From contig NZ_CP092535.1 of NCBI RefSeq assembly GCF_022437945.1, forward strand, positions 2,356,001 through 2,420,000: a stretch of 64,000 bases of DNA, written 5' to 3'. Each line of letters opens with the position of its first letter. Position 1 is the first letter of the stretch. A model generated the notes under the pieces. That model searched no databases, was not told where the DNA came from, and was given only the letters and a program-made list of their open reading frames with translations. Positions 38,034 through 47,869 of the stretch are shown here, one piece after another. Origin of the DNA: Nocardioides sp. TF02-7 (GTDB lineage Bacteria > Actinomycetota > Actinomycetes > Propionibacteriales > Nocardioidaceae). The position numbers and the translations under genes are program-made.

Positions 38034-39923
38034 ATGACCCGCAGGCGGCCCCAACCAGGGAACAGGACCGTGGTCACCTCCATCTCACCGAGGATGCCGA
38101 TCGAGCCGTCGGACGAGGAGTCCGCGACGGCCGGTGAGGGTGCGCCCGACCGGGTGCTCGGCTTCGCCGACGCAGCCGTCGCCCACGCGCTCGCCCTGCT
38201 CGAGGGCGGCGACCCGGAGGACACCGCCGACCAGCTCGACGCCGCCCGCGAGGGACTGCTCACCGACCGGTCACCGTTCGCCGCGCTGTGCGCGAACGCA
38301 CGGGCGGGCGGTGCCGCCGCCGAGATGCTGGCGCTGCTCGTGGCGGCCGAGGTCGACACGGCGCTGTCGGCACAGGTCGGCGTGCTGAGCGGCTCCGGCC
38401 GACCGGGGCCGGTCACCCTCGGCGCGGCCGCTCGACTGCTGGGCGGCGTGTCCCGGTGCGCCGCCGCGGTCGGCCCGGCCTCACCGCTGGTCCGAGCGGC
38501 TCTCGTGGACGTGCGACGCGGCCCGACCTGGGCGGCGAGCGAGGTGCAGCTCGCGCCGGGCGTTGTCTGGGCGCTCGCCGGTGACCCGGCTCCGGACCCC
38601 GACCTGCCGCTCGGCACCCGGGCCGTCCCCGGCGACCCCGACGCGGTCGCCGCGCCGCCGCTGGTGCTGGTGAGTGGTCCCGACCAGGTGCGCCGCCGTG
38701 ACCTGGGCGTCCGGCACTGCCCGGCGTCCTCGCTGCTGGTCGGCACCGCCCCGGCCGACGACGCTGGCTGGGCGGCGCTGGTGCGGGAGGCGACCATCAC
38801 CGGGGCCGCGCTCGTGGTCGAGCTCGGCGACGGCGGCCTGTCCCCCGACGGTCGTCGGTGGGTCGAGCGTGCGACCCACCTGCGCTGGGTGCTGACCAGC
38901 CGCGACGAGCTTCCCCTTGCAGGGCTGCCCGCCACCGAGCGGGTCGAGCTGGTCGCGGCGGACGACCCGGTCGACGAGGACGAGTGGCGCGCCGCGCTCG
39001 GGGACGTGCCGCACACCCACCGGATCCACGCCGCGCAGCTGGAGCTGGTGCGGACGACCCTCCCGGCGGTCGACGGCGATGTCGACGCCGCGGTGCGCCG
39101 TCTGCTCGGGGGGCCGCTGGGTCGGCTCGCCCACCGGGTCCGGCCGCGAAAGGGCTGGTCCGACCTGGTGCTGACCGAGGCCAAGACCGCGCAGCTGCGG
39201 TCAGTGGTCGGGCGCTACCGCCACGGCACGACGGTCTACGACGAGTGGGGGGTCACCACGGCCTCCGGCCGGGGCGTCGTCGCGCTCTTCACCGGTCCGT
39301 CCGGCACCGGGAAGACGCTGGCGGCCGAGGTGGTCGCGCACAGCCTCGAGCTCGACCTGTACCGGATCGACCTGTCGACCGTCGTCAGCAAGTACATCGG
39401 CGAGACCGAGCAGAACCTGGACCGGCTCTTCGCGGCGGCCTCGGCCGGCAACGCGGTGCTGTTCTTCGACGAGGCGGACTCGGTGTTCGGGAAGCGGGCC
39501 GAGGTCCGCGACGCCCGCGACCGCTACGCGAACCTCGAGGTCTCCTACCTGCTCCAGCGCCTCGAGGCCTACGACGGAGTGGTCGTGCTCGCGACCAACC
39601 TGCCGGGCAACATCGACGAGGCGTTCCTGCGCCGGATCCACGAGGTCGTCCACTTCACGCAGCCCAGCGTCGAGGAGCGTCGCGCCATCTGGCAGCGGCA
39701 CCTCGACGACGGGCGGATGCCGGTGGGCGACGTCGACGTCGCGACGCTGGCGTCCAGGTTCGAGCTGACCGGGGGACAAATCCGCAACGTCGTGCTCAGC
39801 GCGGCGTTCCGGGCGGTCGAGGACGGGGTCCCCGTCTCGACCGCCCACATCCACGGGGCGATCGCCGGCGAGATGCGCAAGCTGAGCCGGATGGTGAAGA
39901 CGGAGGACTTCGATGCCGGCTGA
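38034..39923 (+). CDS. AAA+ ATPase of contractile injection system
   Basis: 629-residue ATPase related to Afp15/eCIS ATPases. The N-terminal 330 residues are a helical, eCIS-specific region. The AAA+ module has Walker A GPSGTGKT near residue 420, LSTVVSKYIGETEQNLDRLF, Walker B VLFFDEADSVFGKR near residue 478, sensor 1 VVLATNLPGNIDEAFLRRI, and the C-terminal lid. ATG 38034 is used; ATG 38094 is an alternative. Members are needed for particle assembly or cargo handling in characterised systems. It overlaps the DUF4157 effector gene by 11 bp and opens a five-gene operon. Confidence 0.92.
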   Translation: MTRRRPQPGNRTVVTSISPRMPIEPSDEESATAGEGAPDRVLGFADAAVAHALALLEGGDPEDTADQLDAAREGLLTDRSPFAALCANARAGGAAAEMLALLVAAEVDTALSAQVGVLSGSGRPGPVTLGAAARLLGGVSRCAAAVGPASPLVRAALVDVRRGPTWAASEVQLAPGVVWALAGDPAPDPDLPLGTRAVPGDPDAVAAPPLVLVSGPDQVRRRDLGVRHCPASSLLVGTAPADDAGWAALVREATITGAALVVELGDGGLSPDGRRWVERATHLRWVLTSRDELPLAGLPATERVELVAADDPVDEDEWRAALGDVPHTHRIHAAQLELVRTTLPAVDGDVDAAVRRLLGGPLGRLAHRVRPRKGWSDLVLTEAKTAQLRSVVGRYRHGTTVYDEWGVTTASGRGVVALFTGPSGTGKTLAAEVVAHSLELDLYRIDLSTVVSKYIGETEQNLDRLFAAASAGNAVLFFDEADSVFGKRAEVRDARDRYANLEVSYLLQRLEAYDGVVVLATNLPGNIDEAFLRRIHEVVHFTQPSVEERRAIWQRHLDDGRMPVGDVDVATLASRFELTGGQIRNVVLSAAFRAVEDGVPVSTAHIHGAIAGEMRKLSRMVKTEDFDAG

Positions 39924-41055
39924 GCACCAGGCGAAGGAACGGTCCGCGCCCACCCGGGCGGTGCGGGACGAGGAGATGCGCGTCGGGGCGGCCGACGACC
40001 GCGCCGAGCACGTCGCGGACGCCCTGGCGGACGCCGCGCTGGCGCGGCTCGCCCGGGGGCCGGGGGTCCCGGTCTCCCCACCCGGCGGCGGGGACGGCGG
40101 TGACGGCCGGATCAGGCGCGCCAGCACCAGCCCGTCCGGCGCCATCGGCGACGCCGGCGGCGTCCTCGACGGCGGCACCCAGGCCGAGATCGAGAGCCGG
40201 CGTGGCGGCGGGCAGCCGCTGCCAGGTGGCGTGCGGTCGTCGATGGAGTCGGCGTTCGGGCGGTCGTTCGGCGACGTGCGGGTGCACCGCGACGCCGGTG
40301 CCGCGCGGATCTCCCGGTCGATCTCGGCGGACGCGTTCACGCTCGGCACCGACATCTTCTTCGGCGAGGGTGTGTTCGACCCCGCCACCGAGGACGGCCG
40401 GCACGTGCTGGCCCACGAGCTCGGCCACGTCGTCGCCGGCGCCGACGGCGTCCGGCGCAAGAAGAAGAGCCGGAACCAGCGTCGGAAGGCGGCGCGGGCC
40501 CGGGCAGCGGCGGCGGAGGAGGAGGAAGTCGCGGAGGCCGAGGGCTCCGAGGCCGTCGAGGCGGAGGTGGTCAACGAACCGGCTCCGGCTCCGGCTCCGG
40601 CCCCGGCCCCGGCCGCGCCCGCTTCGGCCGCCGCCGCAGGACCGAAGGCGTGGTCGACTCCCGGAGGCGCCGTGAACGTCCTCTTCCCCGATTCCACGGG
40701 ACCCGCTCACGCGGTCCCGGTCCAGGCCGCACCCGTCCAGGCGGCGCCGGCCAAGGCCGCACCGGCCAAGGACCCGAAGATCGGCACGTCCGGCGACACG
40801 CAGGGCTGGCGAACGCCGAACATGAAGAGCGTGGCCGACAGCCTCGCCTACCACCACGGGAAGCACGGCGCCGGGAACAGCCGGCAGCAGTACGCCGCGG
40901 ACGCGCGGGCGTTCGCGAAGAACCCGACGGGCAAGTCGAAGCAGGTGACGCTCGCCGACGGCAGCGTCGGCACGAAGTACCGCACCCCGGGCGGCCCCGG
41001 GGCGATCCTCGACGCCAACGGCCGCATCATCACGTTCTGGTACGGAGACGACTGA
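39913..41055 (+). CDS. CIS effector candidate: DUF4157 domain with C-terminal nuclease-like toxin domain
   Basis: Intact 380-residue protein. Residues 108-180 are the eCIS-core DUF4157 metallopeptidase-like domain (MESAFGRSFGDVRVHRDAGA; HVLAHELGHVVAG, zinc motif HELGH at 168-172). A basic stretch (RRKKKSRNQRRKAARAR), an acidic stretch and a Pro/Ala linker with PAP and VQAAP repeats follow. The last 85 residues (SVADSLAYHHGKHGAGNSRQ; YAADARAFAKNP; YRTPGGPGAILDANGRIITF) resemble BECR-fold (barnase/EndoU/colicin/RelE) RNase toxins, with candidate catalytic His at HHGKHG. DUF4157 marks known eCIS-loaded cargo. An acidic gene 3 bp downstream is the likely immunity gene. Confidence 0.8.
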   Translation: MPAEHQAKERSAPTRAVRDEEMRVGAADDRAEHVADALADAALARLARGPGVPVSPPGGGDGGDGRIRRASTSPSGAIGDAGGVLDGGTQAEIESRRGGGQPLPGGVRSSMESAFGRSFGDVRVHRDAGAARISRSISADAFTLGTDIFFGEGVFDPATEDGRHVLAHELGHVVAGADGVRRKKKSRNQRRKAARARAAAAEEEEVAEAEGSEAVEAEVVNEPAPAPAPAPAPAAPASAAAAGPKAWSTPGGAVNVLFPDSTGPAHAVPVQAAPVQAAPAKAAPAKDPKIGTSGDTQGWRTPNMKSVADSLAYHHGKHGAGNSRQQYAADARAFAKNPTGKSKQVTLADGSVGTKYRTPGGPGAILDANGRIITFWYGDD

Positions 41056-41058
41056 CCG

Positions 41059-41397
41059 ATGACCACCTTCGACGAAGCCGTCCGAGCCTGGCGCGAGGCG
41101 TCGTTCCCGCGCGGGACGGTGGACGACGACCTGGACGACGCCCACTCCGACCTCGCCCTCTACGACAGCTGGGTCGCGGAGTCGGTGCTGCCCTACGCCG
41201 ACGGCGGCGAGTGGACGCCGGCGGTGCCCGACGTCCTCGGCGAGCTCGACCGCTTCACCAAGCGGGTCGAGGAGCTGCGGGCCGCCGGCACCGACGACCC
41301 CGAGGCGGCGGCGTCCTACCTGGCCTACGCGGCTCTCCTGCGCGACGCGTACGAGGCGTTCCTGCGTGACGGAGGGGGAGAACCGGGTGGCGACTGA
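41059..41397 (+). CDS. Probable immunity protein of CIS toxin
   Basis: 112-residue, strongly acidic helical protein starting MTTFDEAVRAWREASFPRGT and rich in Asp/Glu (TVDDDLDDAHSDLALYDSWV; VEELRAAGTDDPEAAASYL). It lies 3 bp after the toxin-bearing effector and overlaps the next gene by 11 bp. No family recognised. Small size, acidity against a basic nuclease-like domain, and position are the usual features of a cognate immunity protein; this role is inferred from context. Confidence 0.6.
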   Translation: MTTFDEAVRAWREASFPRGTVDDDLDDAHSDLALYDSWVAESVLPYADGGEWTPAVPDVLGELDRFTKRVEELRAAGTDDPEAAASYLAYAALLRDAYEAFLRDGGGEPGGD

Positions 41398-44183
41398 GCG
41401 CCGGCGCCGGAGGACCGGTTCCCCGCTCCGCCAGCCGGTCGAGGAGGAGCGACAGCGGACGTCGGTCACCGTCGACGACGGTCAGCACGTCACCGGGGTC
41501 TCCGTGGCGGTCGACCTGGCACAGCTCGCCCGCGGGCCGCGGGTCTCGGTCGCCGGTGGCGGCAGTGGTCGGATCCGGCCCGCGGCCGACTCCCAGGCCG
41601 GGCTGCTGGGGACTGCGAACGGCCTCGGCCAGCGCGGCGACGGCCTCGTCCGGCGCACCGTGTTCGGGAGGCTGACGGACAAGGTCCGGGGAAGCCCGAC
41701 GCGGAGCGGCAGGCGAAGAAGGAGCGCGAGCGGCAGCTGAAGGAGGCGAAGGCCGACCTCAAGGCGAAGGACAAGAGCGCCCGCTCGGGTGCGGCGACGA
41801 TCAACGCCTTGAACCGGCACGTCGGCGACTCCATCAAGGAGGAGTACAAGGGGAACCTGACGGTGGGGCCGGACGGCGTGCCGATGAACGCCGACCCGAA
41901 CTTCATGCCCGCCGACCTCAAGCGGCTCTCCAAGAAGCTGGAGGACGTCCTCGGGCAGGAGAAGGCGATCCGCGAACGCCTCAAGGACGACAAGCCGGCA
42001 GCGGACCAGGAGGTGGAGGAGCTCTGGGCGCACCCGATGTGGATGGACGTCCGCCCGTTCCGGCCGTTGCGCTACGACGACTTCGACCAGGCGCTCAGCG
42101 AGGCACGGCAGGAGGCGCTCGAGGACCGGGCACGCGAGCACAGCGACGTGGCCGCCTGGTTGACGGCGAACGAGGCGACCCTGGGTGTCACGACGAAGCC
42201 GAAGGACGCCGCGAAGAAGGTCCAGGAGCAACGTGAGCTCGAACGACGGCGGGCACGGGCTGCGGGGCTCGGCCGCCAGGAGGCTCAGGGGCCGGCGGTG
42301 CAGGAGGCGCAGCCTCCTCAGTGGTTGGCGGCCAGGAAGGCTCCCCCTGCCAGGCCGACGGACCAGCAGCCTGAGGTCGTCCACAAGGCACTCAAGGACG
42401 AGCACGGCCCCAGCGAGAGGCTCGCGGACGCCAAGAGCGGCTTCAAGGACGCCGGCAAGGCGTTCAAGATGATCGGCAAGGCCGAGAAGGGGGCACAGAA
42501 GGCGGTCGTCGGCACCGCCGGCATCAGCGAGGGAGACGGCACCGTCGGCGGCGAGCTCGCCGAGCGCACGGCGACCGGCCTGGGTGGCGTCCTCGGCTTC
42601 GTCTCGAACGTGCTGTCGCTCATCGAGCAGCTGAAGGACATCAAGAAGGGCGTGGCCGACCCGGGTGCGAAGGTCGAGGCCGCCCGGACCACCCTCGGGG
42701 CGCTGTCCTCCGGGAGCTCCGTCACCCGGACCGGGCTGAAGGCCACCCGCAAGGGGATCGAGCAGTTCGGCAACGCGGGCAACGCCCACTTCGCGACGAT
42801 GGCCCAGGACGGGCTCCCCGTCGTCGGGATCGTGACCGCGGTGCTCGGGGCGATCGACAACGCGCTCGAGATGGTGCAGGTGACCGACCGGCTGACGGCC
42901 GGTCGTCTTTCGCGCGACAACGCCCTGCTGGAGAGGAAGGGGCCGTTGGTCGCCGCCATCAGCAGGATCAACTCGCGCAACGCCCAGCTGATGGAGAAGG
43001 CCTGCTTCGCCCTGGCCAAGAACGTCACCATGGCCACCGCCAACATCGGGACGATCGTGACCGCCGGCGGCCTCGGCTTCTTCGAGGCCGCCAAGGTCGG
43101 GACCAAGGTCGTCGACCTCGCCCACACGTTGGGCCACAAGGTCTACGACCTGGCCGACGAGAGCCGAGCCGCGACGGCGAAGAAGGCGTTCGGGGTCCTG
43201 CACGAGGAAGGCGCGTCGCGCGACGTCCTCAAGCACGACATCGGGTCCTCGATCGACGTGCTGCTCGTGGCCGCCAAGAAGCACAAGATGAAGTACGCGC
43301 GCACCATGCTCCTCGACTACGGCGTGCACGAGGAGGAGATCGACGGCATGCGGTACCACGAGCTGCGCGAGCGGGTCCTCGACCGGCTCGACGCGGAGGG
43401 CGACCCCAAGACCGTCAAGGAGAAGGTGGAGGAGAAGGCCGCCAGCATCTCCGAGGCCCTCGGCAAGAAGCCCGACAAGAACCCGGTGCCCGAGTGGAAG
43501 AAGGTCCCGAAGAGCACCGGGCAGAAGGTCCGGGAGAAGATCGGCAAGATCGGCAAGGTCGGCGAGAAGGTGGCGGAAGCGCCCGGGAAGGTGTGGGGGA
43601 AGGTCACCGACACGGTCGACGACCTCCGGGCGCAGCACACCGACGCGGTGAACCTGGTCAACAAGAAGAACGAGCTGGGCTACAAGGGGCGAGTCGGACC
43701 GCGGGAAGGGGTCGGTGCTGAAGCACTTCCTGCGCGGCCAGGACAAGTCCGAGAAGTCGTACGCCAAGGTCCGTCACGAGATGGTGGTGCGCGAGCACGG
43801 CGACGGGCCGTCCCAGGAGTGGGGCACGTCGCGGATCAGGATCGGTGCCAACCGGCAGTCCGCCGCGTCGGTCGCGGCGACCGCGGTGACCGGCGCCGCC
43901 ATAGGTGCAGGAGCCGCTGGTCAGAGGTTTCCGCAAGCGGATGGGTTCCGGACGAGTGCGGACGTCAAGGCACGCAGGAAGGCGCGTGAGGAGCTGGAAG
44001 AGGGTCCTGAGCAGAAGCGCGGTCAGCAGTTCGACCCGGCGTTCGCGAAGCGGGGTCGACCAGGCGTCGCTGCCGGAGATCCACGAGCTGGTCGCTGCGT
44101 TGACGAAGGGCGAGCCGTTCTACGAGGGCAACCTGGAGTACGCCTACGCGGCGGCGCGGCGCCTGGCCGGGGTCGGCAGGTGA
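41387..44183 (+). CDS. Large second cargo candidate of CIS operon (frameshifted)
   Basis: About 931 residues, no family recognised. GTG 41387 overlaps the immunity gene and has GGAGGGGGA upstream. It opens with a basic tract (TERRRRRTGSPLRQ), then a Gly-rich region. The long middle is Lys/Glu-rich and helical (EELWAHPMWMDVRPFRPLR; KKVQEQRELERRRARA) and contains several amphipathic or hydrophobic stretches (GLGGVLGFVSNVLSLIEQL; VVGIVTAVLGAIDNAL; NIGTIVTAGGLGFFEAAKV; ASVAATAVTGAAIGAGAAG). It ends PEIHELVAALTKGEPFYEGN. Three indels near 41700, 43708 and 44055. Its position beside the toxin suggests a second, perhaps membrane-active, cargo. Confidence 0.5.
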
Positions 44184-44704
44184 CCGCGGACGCGACCCAG
44201 GCCGACGCACCGCGGGGCGGACCGATCCAGCGGGCCGCCGCCCAGGTGTACGCCGATGGCGGCTGGCCGGTGACCGCGATGGAGGACGGCAGCGGGTTCA
44301 CCGCCACCATCGAGGGCACCGACAGTGCCTGGTCGGGGCTGGCGATCACCGACGACGACCACGACCGGTTCGTCTTCTACTCGCTGTCGCCGGTCAACGC
44401 GGCGCCGGAACGGGTCCCGGCGATGGCGGAGCTGCTGCACCGGATCAACCGCGGCCTGGTGGCCGGGACGTTCGAGCTCGACGCGGACAGCGGCGAGGTG
44501 CGGCTGCGCACCGGCATCGAGCTGATCACCCTGCCGCGGTCGCTGCTCGACGACGAGGAGCTGCTCCGCGCGATCGTGCAGGACCTCTCCGCCGCCAACG
44601 TCGAGCTCTTCGACCGCTACCTGCCAGCGGTCGTGGCGGTCGCCCTCGGCGCCGACCCGGCGCCGGTGGTCGCCGAGATCGAGGCTCCCGACGAGGACGA
44701 GTAG
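44180..44704 (+). CDS. YbjN domain protein, possible CIS cargo chaperone
   Basis: 174-residue protein of the YbjN/DUF1790 class, whose fold resembles type III secretion chaperones. Core: GWPVTAMEDGSGFTATIEG, RFVFYSLSPVNAAPERVPAM, AELLHRINRGLVAGTFELD and RLRTGIELITLPRSLLDDEE. GTG 44180 overlaps the stop of the large cargo candidate (GTGA), and the gene ends the plus-strand CIS operon, 13 bp short of the convergent structural operon. A role in holding or loading the preceding protein is inferred from the fold and coupling. Confidence 0.7.
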   Translation: MTADATQADAPRGGPIQRAAAQVYADGGWPVTAMEDGSGFTATIEGTDSAWSGLAITDDDHDRFVFYSLSPVNAAPERVPAMAELLHRINRGLVAGTFELDADSGEVRLRTGIELITLPRSLLDDEELLRAIVQDLSAANVELFDRYLPAVVAVALGADPAPVVAEIEAPDEDE

Positions 44705-44717
44705 GGCACGAGCGCGC

Positions 44718-45309
44718 TCAGCCCTGGGCGACCCACCACCAGACCAGCAGCCCGGCGACGACGGCGGTCGCACCGAGCAGCAGCCACAGCCACAGCAGAG
44801 ACCGCTCCGCGGGCGGCGGCTCGGGGGCCGGGGGCGGCGGAGCCGGGGCCTGCGGCGGGGGCGGTGCCTCGACCACCATCGGCAGCCCGCACCGCACGCA
44901 GGTCGTCGCCGCGAGCGGGTTGGCCTCGCTGCAGTGGGGACAGGGGACCGATGCGACGGTGACCCGGCCGGCGGTGCCGGGGGAGCCGGCGGAGGGTCTC
45001 GGCGGCGGTGTCGCGGTCGCCGAGCTGGATCGTCGAGGGCGTCCAGAACAGCGGGTAGTCGCAGCGCACGCAGAAGTCGCGGGCCTCGCGACGGGTGAGG
45101 GTGGCCTCGGCCCGGGTGCCGCACTCGGGGCAGGTGACCGCCTCGGTGCGCGGCCCGTGCGTCTGCTCGCCGGGGGCGGTGGTGGGGGGGAGGGTCCCGG
45201 TGCTCGCCGCGTCGGGTCCACCCGGGGGTCCCGGGGGCTCGGGCGCCGGCTCCGGCAGCGGGTCGGTCAACGGATCGGGGTCCGGTCCCCGTCGGAGCGC
45301 CTCGGTCAT
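44718..45309 (-). CDS. Double zinc-ribbon, tail-anchored membrane protein of CIS operon (frameshifted)
   Basis: About 196 residues. A Pro-rich N-terminus (PDPLTDPLPEPAPEPPGPPG) is followed by one zinc ribbon (CPECGTRAEATLTRREARDF, CVRCDYPLFW), a second (CPHCSEANPLAATTCVRCG), a Pro linker and a C-terminal membrane helix (LLWLWLLLGATAVVAGLLVW) with only four residues after it. The layout places the ribbons in the cytoplasm. The frame breaks near 44985. ATG 45309 overlaps the stop of the TIGR02242 gene, so it is the last cistron of the structural operon. It may help fix particles to the membrane; no precedent is claimed. Confidence 0.6.
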
Positions 45310-45914
45310 CGCACGTCCCCGTCGGTCCGGTCGGTCCGGTCGCTGCGGTCGGACGTCCAGAGCAGCCGGTCGCCCAGGTAGAGCTCGCTGCGCACGTGGG
45401 CGGGCACCTCGTCGCGGACGACCTCCACCAGCTCCGGCTCCGACAGGAGGCCCGCGTCCGCCACCGTGACCCGCACCCAGGCGGTGTCCGCGGGCGCCTC
45501 GCCGTCCCGCCAGACACCGCCGCCCTCCTCCAGGTGCACCTCGCCCCCGGTGACCAGTCGCAGGAAGGTGCGCAGGCCGTGGGCGGTGCCCCGCCAGGCG
45601 AGGGTCTGCGCCGCACTGGCCACGATCCGCCGTTGCAGCGTCTCGGGCAGCGAGTGGTCGAGCGAGCCGAGCCCGATCCAGGAGCCCAGCCAGCGCACCG
45701 TCTCGGGCGGTGCCACGCCCAGGTCGGGCAGGTGCTCGATCAGGTCGGCGTCCTCGAGGAGGGTGGTGCCGACGTCCTGGAAGATCGAGACGAACCGGAC
45801 GAAGAAGTCCTCGCTGCTCATCGACACGGGGAGCTGGTCGACCATCCAGGTGGGGCTCCGGCGCGGACGGGCGCGCGCGTCGGAGACGCGGGCCACGAGC
45901 TGCGGGGAGGTCAT
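45306..45914 (-). CDS. CIS phage-tail-type baseplate protein, TIGR02242 (Afp12-like)
   Basis: Intact 202-residue protein of the TIGR02242 tail family found in eCIS. It shows SMSSEDFFVRFVSIFQDVGT, a helix with acidic residues (LLEDADLIEHLPDLGVAPPE), VRWLGSWIGLGSLDHSLPE, LQRRIVASAAQTLAWRGTAH and GLRTFLRLVTGGEVHLEEGG. It is thought to form the outer part of the baseplate with the J-like protein. Coupled on both sides by ATGA overlaps. Confidence 0.88.
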   Translation of the reverse strand: MTSPQLVARVSDARARPRRSPTWMVDQLPVSMSSEDFFVRFVSIFQDVGTTLLEDADLIEHLPDLGVAPPETVRWLGSWIGLGSLDHSLPETLQRRIVASAAQTLAWRGTAHGLRTFLRLVTGGEVHLEEGGGVWRDGEAPADTAWVRVTVADAGLLSEPELVEVVRDEVPAHVRSELYLGDRLLWTSDRSDRTDRTDGDVR

Positions 45915-47855
45915 CGCACGACCACCTGGGGCGCGGCGGACAGGAACAGCGACTGCCGGTCGAGCCGCACGACCTCCTTGGCCGTGCCGAGCCGGCGTCC
46001 ACTGCGCAGGTCGTACTCGAAGAGCAGCGTCTCCTCGACCCGGGCGACGCCCTCCACCGCCTCCAGCAGCTGGGTCACCGCGGCGCCGTTGAGGTCGGCC
46101 TCGAAGGGCCACCCCGTTCCGTCCGGGCCACCGACGAGGGGGTTCACGAACCGGCTGATCGCCTCGACCGCGCGCTGCTGCACCAGCGCCGGCGGGCGCC
46201 CGGGCTCGGCGTGGACGAGAGCCACGACGGAGACCCCCTGGTAGTACGGCGTCCCGATCTCGACGGCGGTCCCGACGATGCGGTGCACGTCGAGGTGGCG
46301 GGTGATGGCGTCGGAGAGCGTCGGGGTCAGCGCGTAGTCGTCGAGCGTGTGGCCGACGACCTCCCCGCGGACCCGCGGTACGACGAGCACGCGGACCGCG
46401 CCGTTGCCCCGGTCGGCGCTCCGGCAGCGGGCGCGCGCGACCTCGGTGGACGCCTCCAGGGTGAGCCGCTCGTAGTCGTCCGCGGTGACCGCGCGGCGAC
46501 CGGTGCGCAGGGTCAGCGGCGCGCGCTGCTTGGCCTCCTCCACCGACTCCGCGTCGACCCCGCCCCGAGCGGGGGACAGGTTGACCACCCCGGTCACGTA
46601 CGGCAGCGAGGTGCGCAGCACGGTCAGGGTCTCGGGCCCGACGTTGGCCGCCCGGCCACCGCCGGTGCGGTAGCCGGTGACCTTGACCCAGGCACCGTCG
46701 CGCGGGATCGCCCCGTGCTGCCGCACCGAGCCGTCGGGGTAGCGGATCCGCGGACCGAACCGGACGGTGCCGGTGCTGCTGTCCCACACGACGTGCCGGT
46801 CCTCGGGCCCGGAGCCCGAGAAGTCCTCGACCTCGGTCCAGGTCGTCGTCCGCCCGTCGTCGACCTCCACCACCTCCCCCGCCTGCCGGGGCAGCACGGG
46901 GGCGTGGCCGACGGTGAACGCCTGGCCGGGCGACCCGTCGCTGCGGCCGAGCTGCTCCCCGGGCAGCCGCTCGGCGTGCTCGGCCCCGACGGTCCCGCCG
47001 AGGGCCGAGGCGGTCACGGCGCGAACCCGGGGCGAGGCCCGGTAGGTGGGCTGTCCGGCGCGCGGGGCGAGCAGGCGGGCCCGAAAGCCAGTACGCCGCC
47101 AGGTTGCCGATGGCGCTCGGCTGGTGCTCGACCGGCACCATCAGCGAGAGGGCGCCGGCGCGGTTGAGGCCGCCCGTGGAGTCCTCGAAGACCCGGCAGG
47201 GGATCCAGCCGTCGCCGTTCCAGACCTCCCACGCGATGGGCGGGCTGGTCGGGTCGACGCCGATGCCCTCGGCCTCGGCGTCGACGTCGACCTGCAGCAC
47301 GACGCCGGCGAGGCTGTCGCGGAAGCCGAGGCAGAAGGTGTCGCCGGGCGTCAGCTCCGGCGACGCGAAGCAGCGGACCCCTTCGGGGTCGAACCGGACG
47401 TCGTCCCACACGTCCACGACGTTCCGCCCACCGTCGCTGACGGTCATCGCGGCGTCGAGTCGGGGCGGTGCGATCACCAGCTCCTCGGTCGTGCTGAACA
47501 CCACGGTGTCGGCGCCGGACGTCGCGGCGGTGGAGACCTCGGTGCCGACGGGGACGGTGATCGGCACGTCGAGCACGGTCGAGAGCCAGAAGGTGAGGTC
47601 GGTGCGCGCGACCGAGGGCGGGAACGGCTCGATGCCCACCAGGTTGAGGAAGTGGGTGTAGAGCCGGTCGGGCACCTGGTTGACCCGGTAGAGCACCATC
47701 TCGCTCATCCAGGCGAAGAGCTCGATGAGCGCCACCCCGGGGTCGGAGACGTTGTGGTTGGTCCACTCGGGGCAGTACAGCGGGATCAAGCGCTTGGCCT
47801 CGTCGACGATGTCCTGGAACGTCCGGTCGTCGAGGTTGGGGGCGGGTAGCGGCAT
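45911..47855 (-). CDS. CIS baseplate protein, J-like / TIGR02243 (Afp11-like, frameshifted)
   Basis: About 647 residues. It starts MPLPAPNLDDRTFQDIVDEA, KRLIPLYCPEWTNHNVSDPG, VALIELFAWMSEMVLYRVNQ, the standard J-like opening. An extra T near 47085 breaks the frame; it resumes at QPTYRASPRVRAVTA and continues through NLSPARGGVDAESVEEAKQR, RAVTADDYERLTLEAS and VRVLVVPRVRGEVVG to a C-terminal wedge domain. Baseplate J proteins link wedge and tail hub. It ends in ATGA overlap with the TIGR02242 gene. Confidence 0.9.
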
Positions 47856-47869
47856 CGGGCGTCCTCGGC

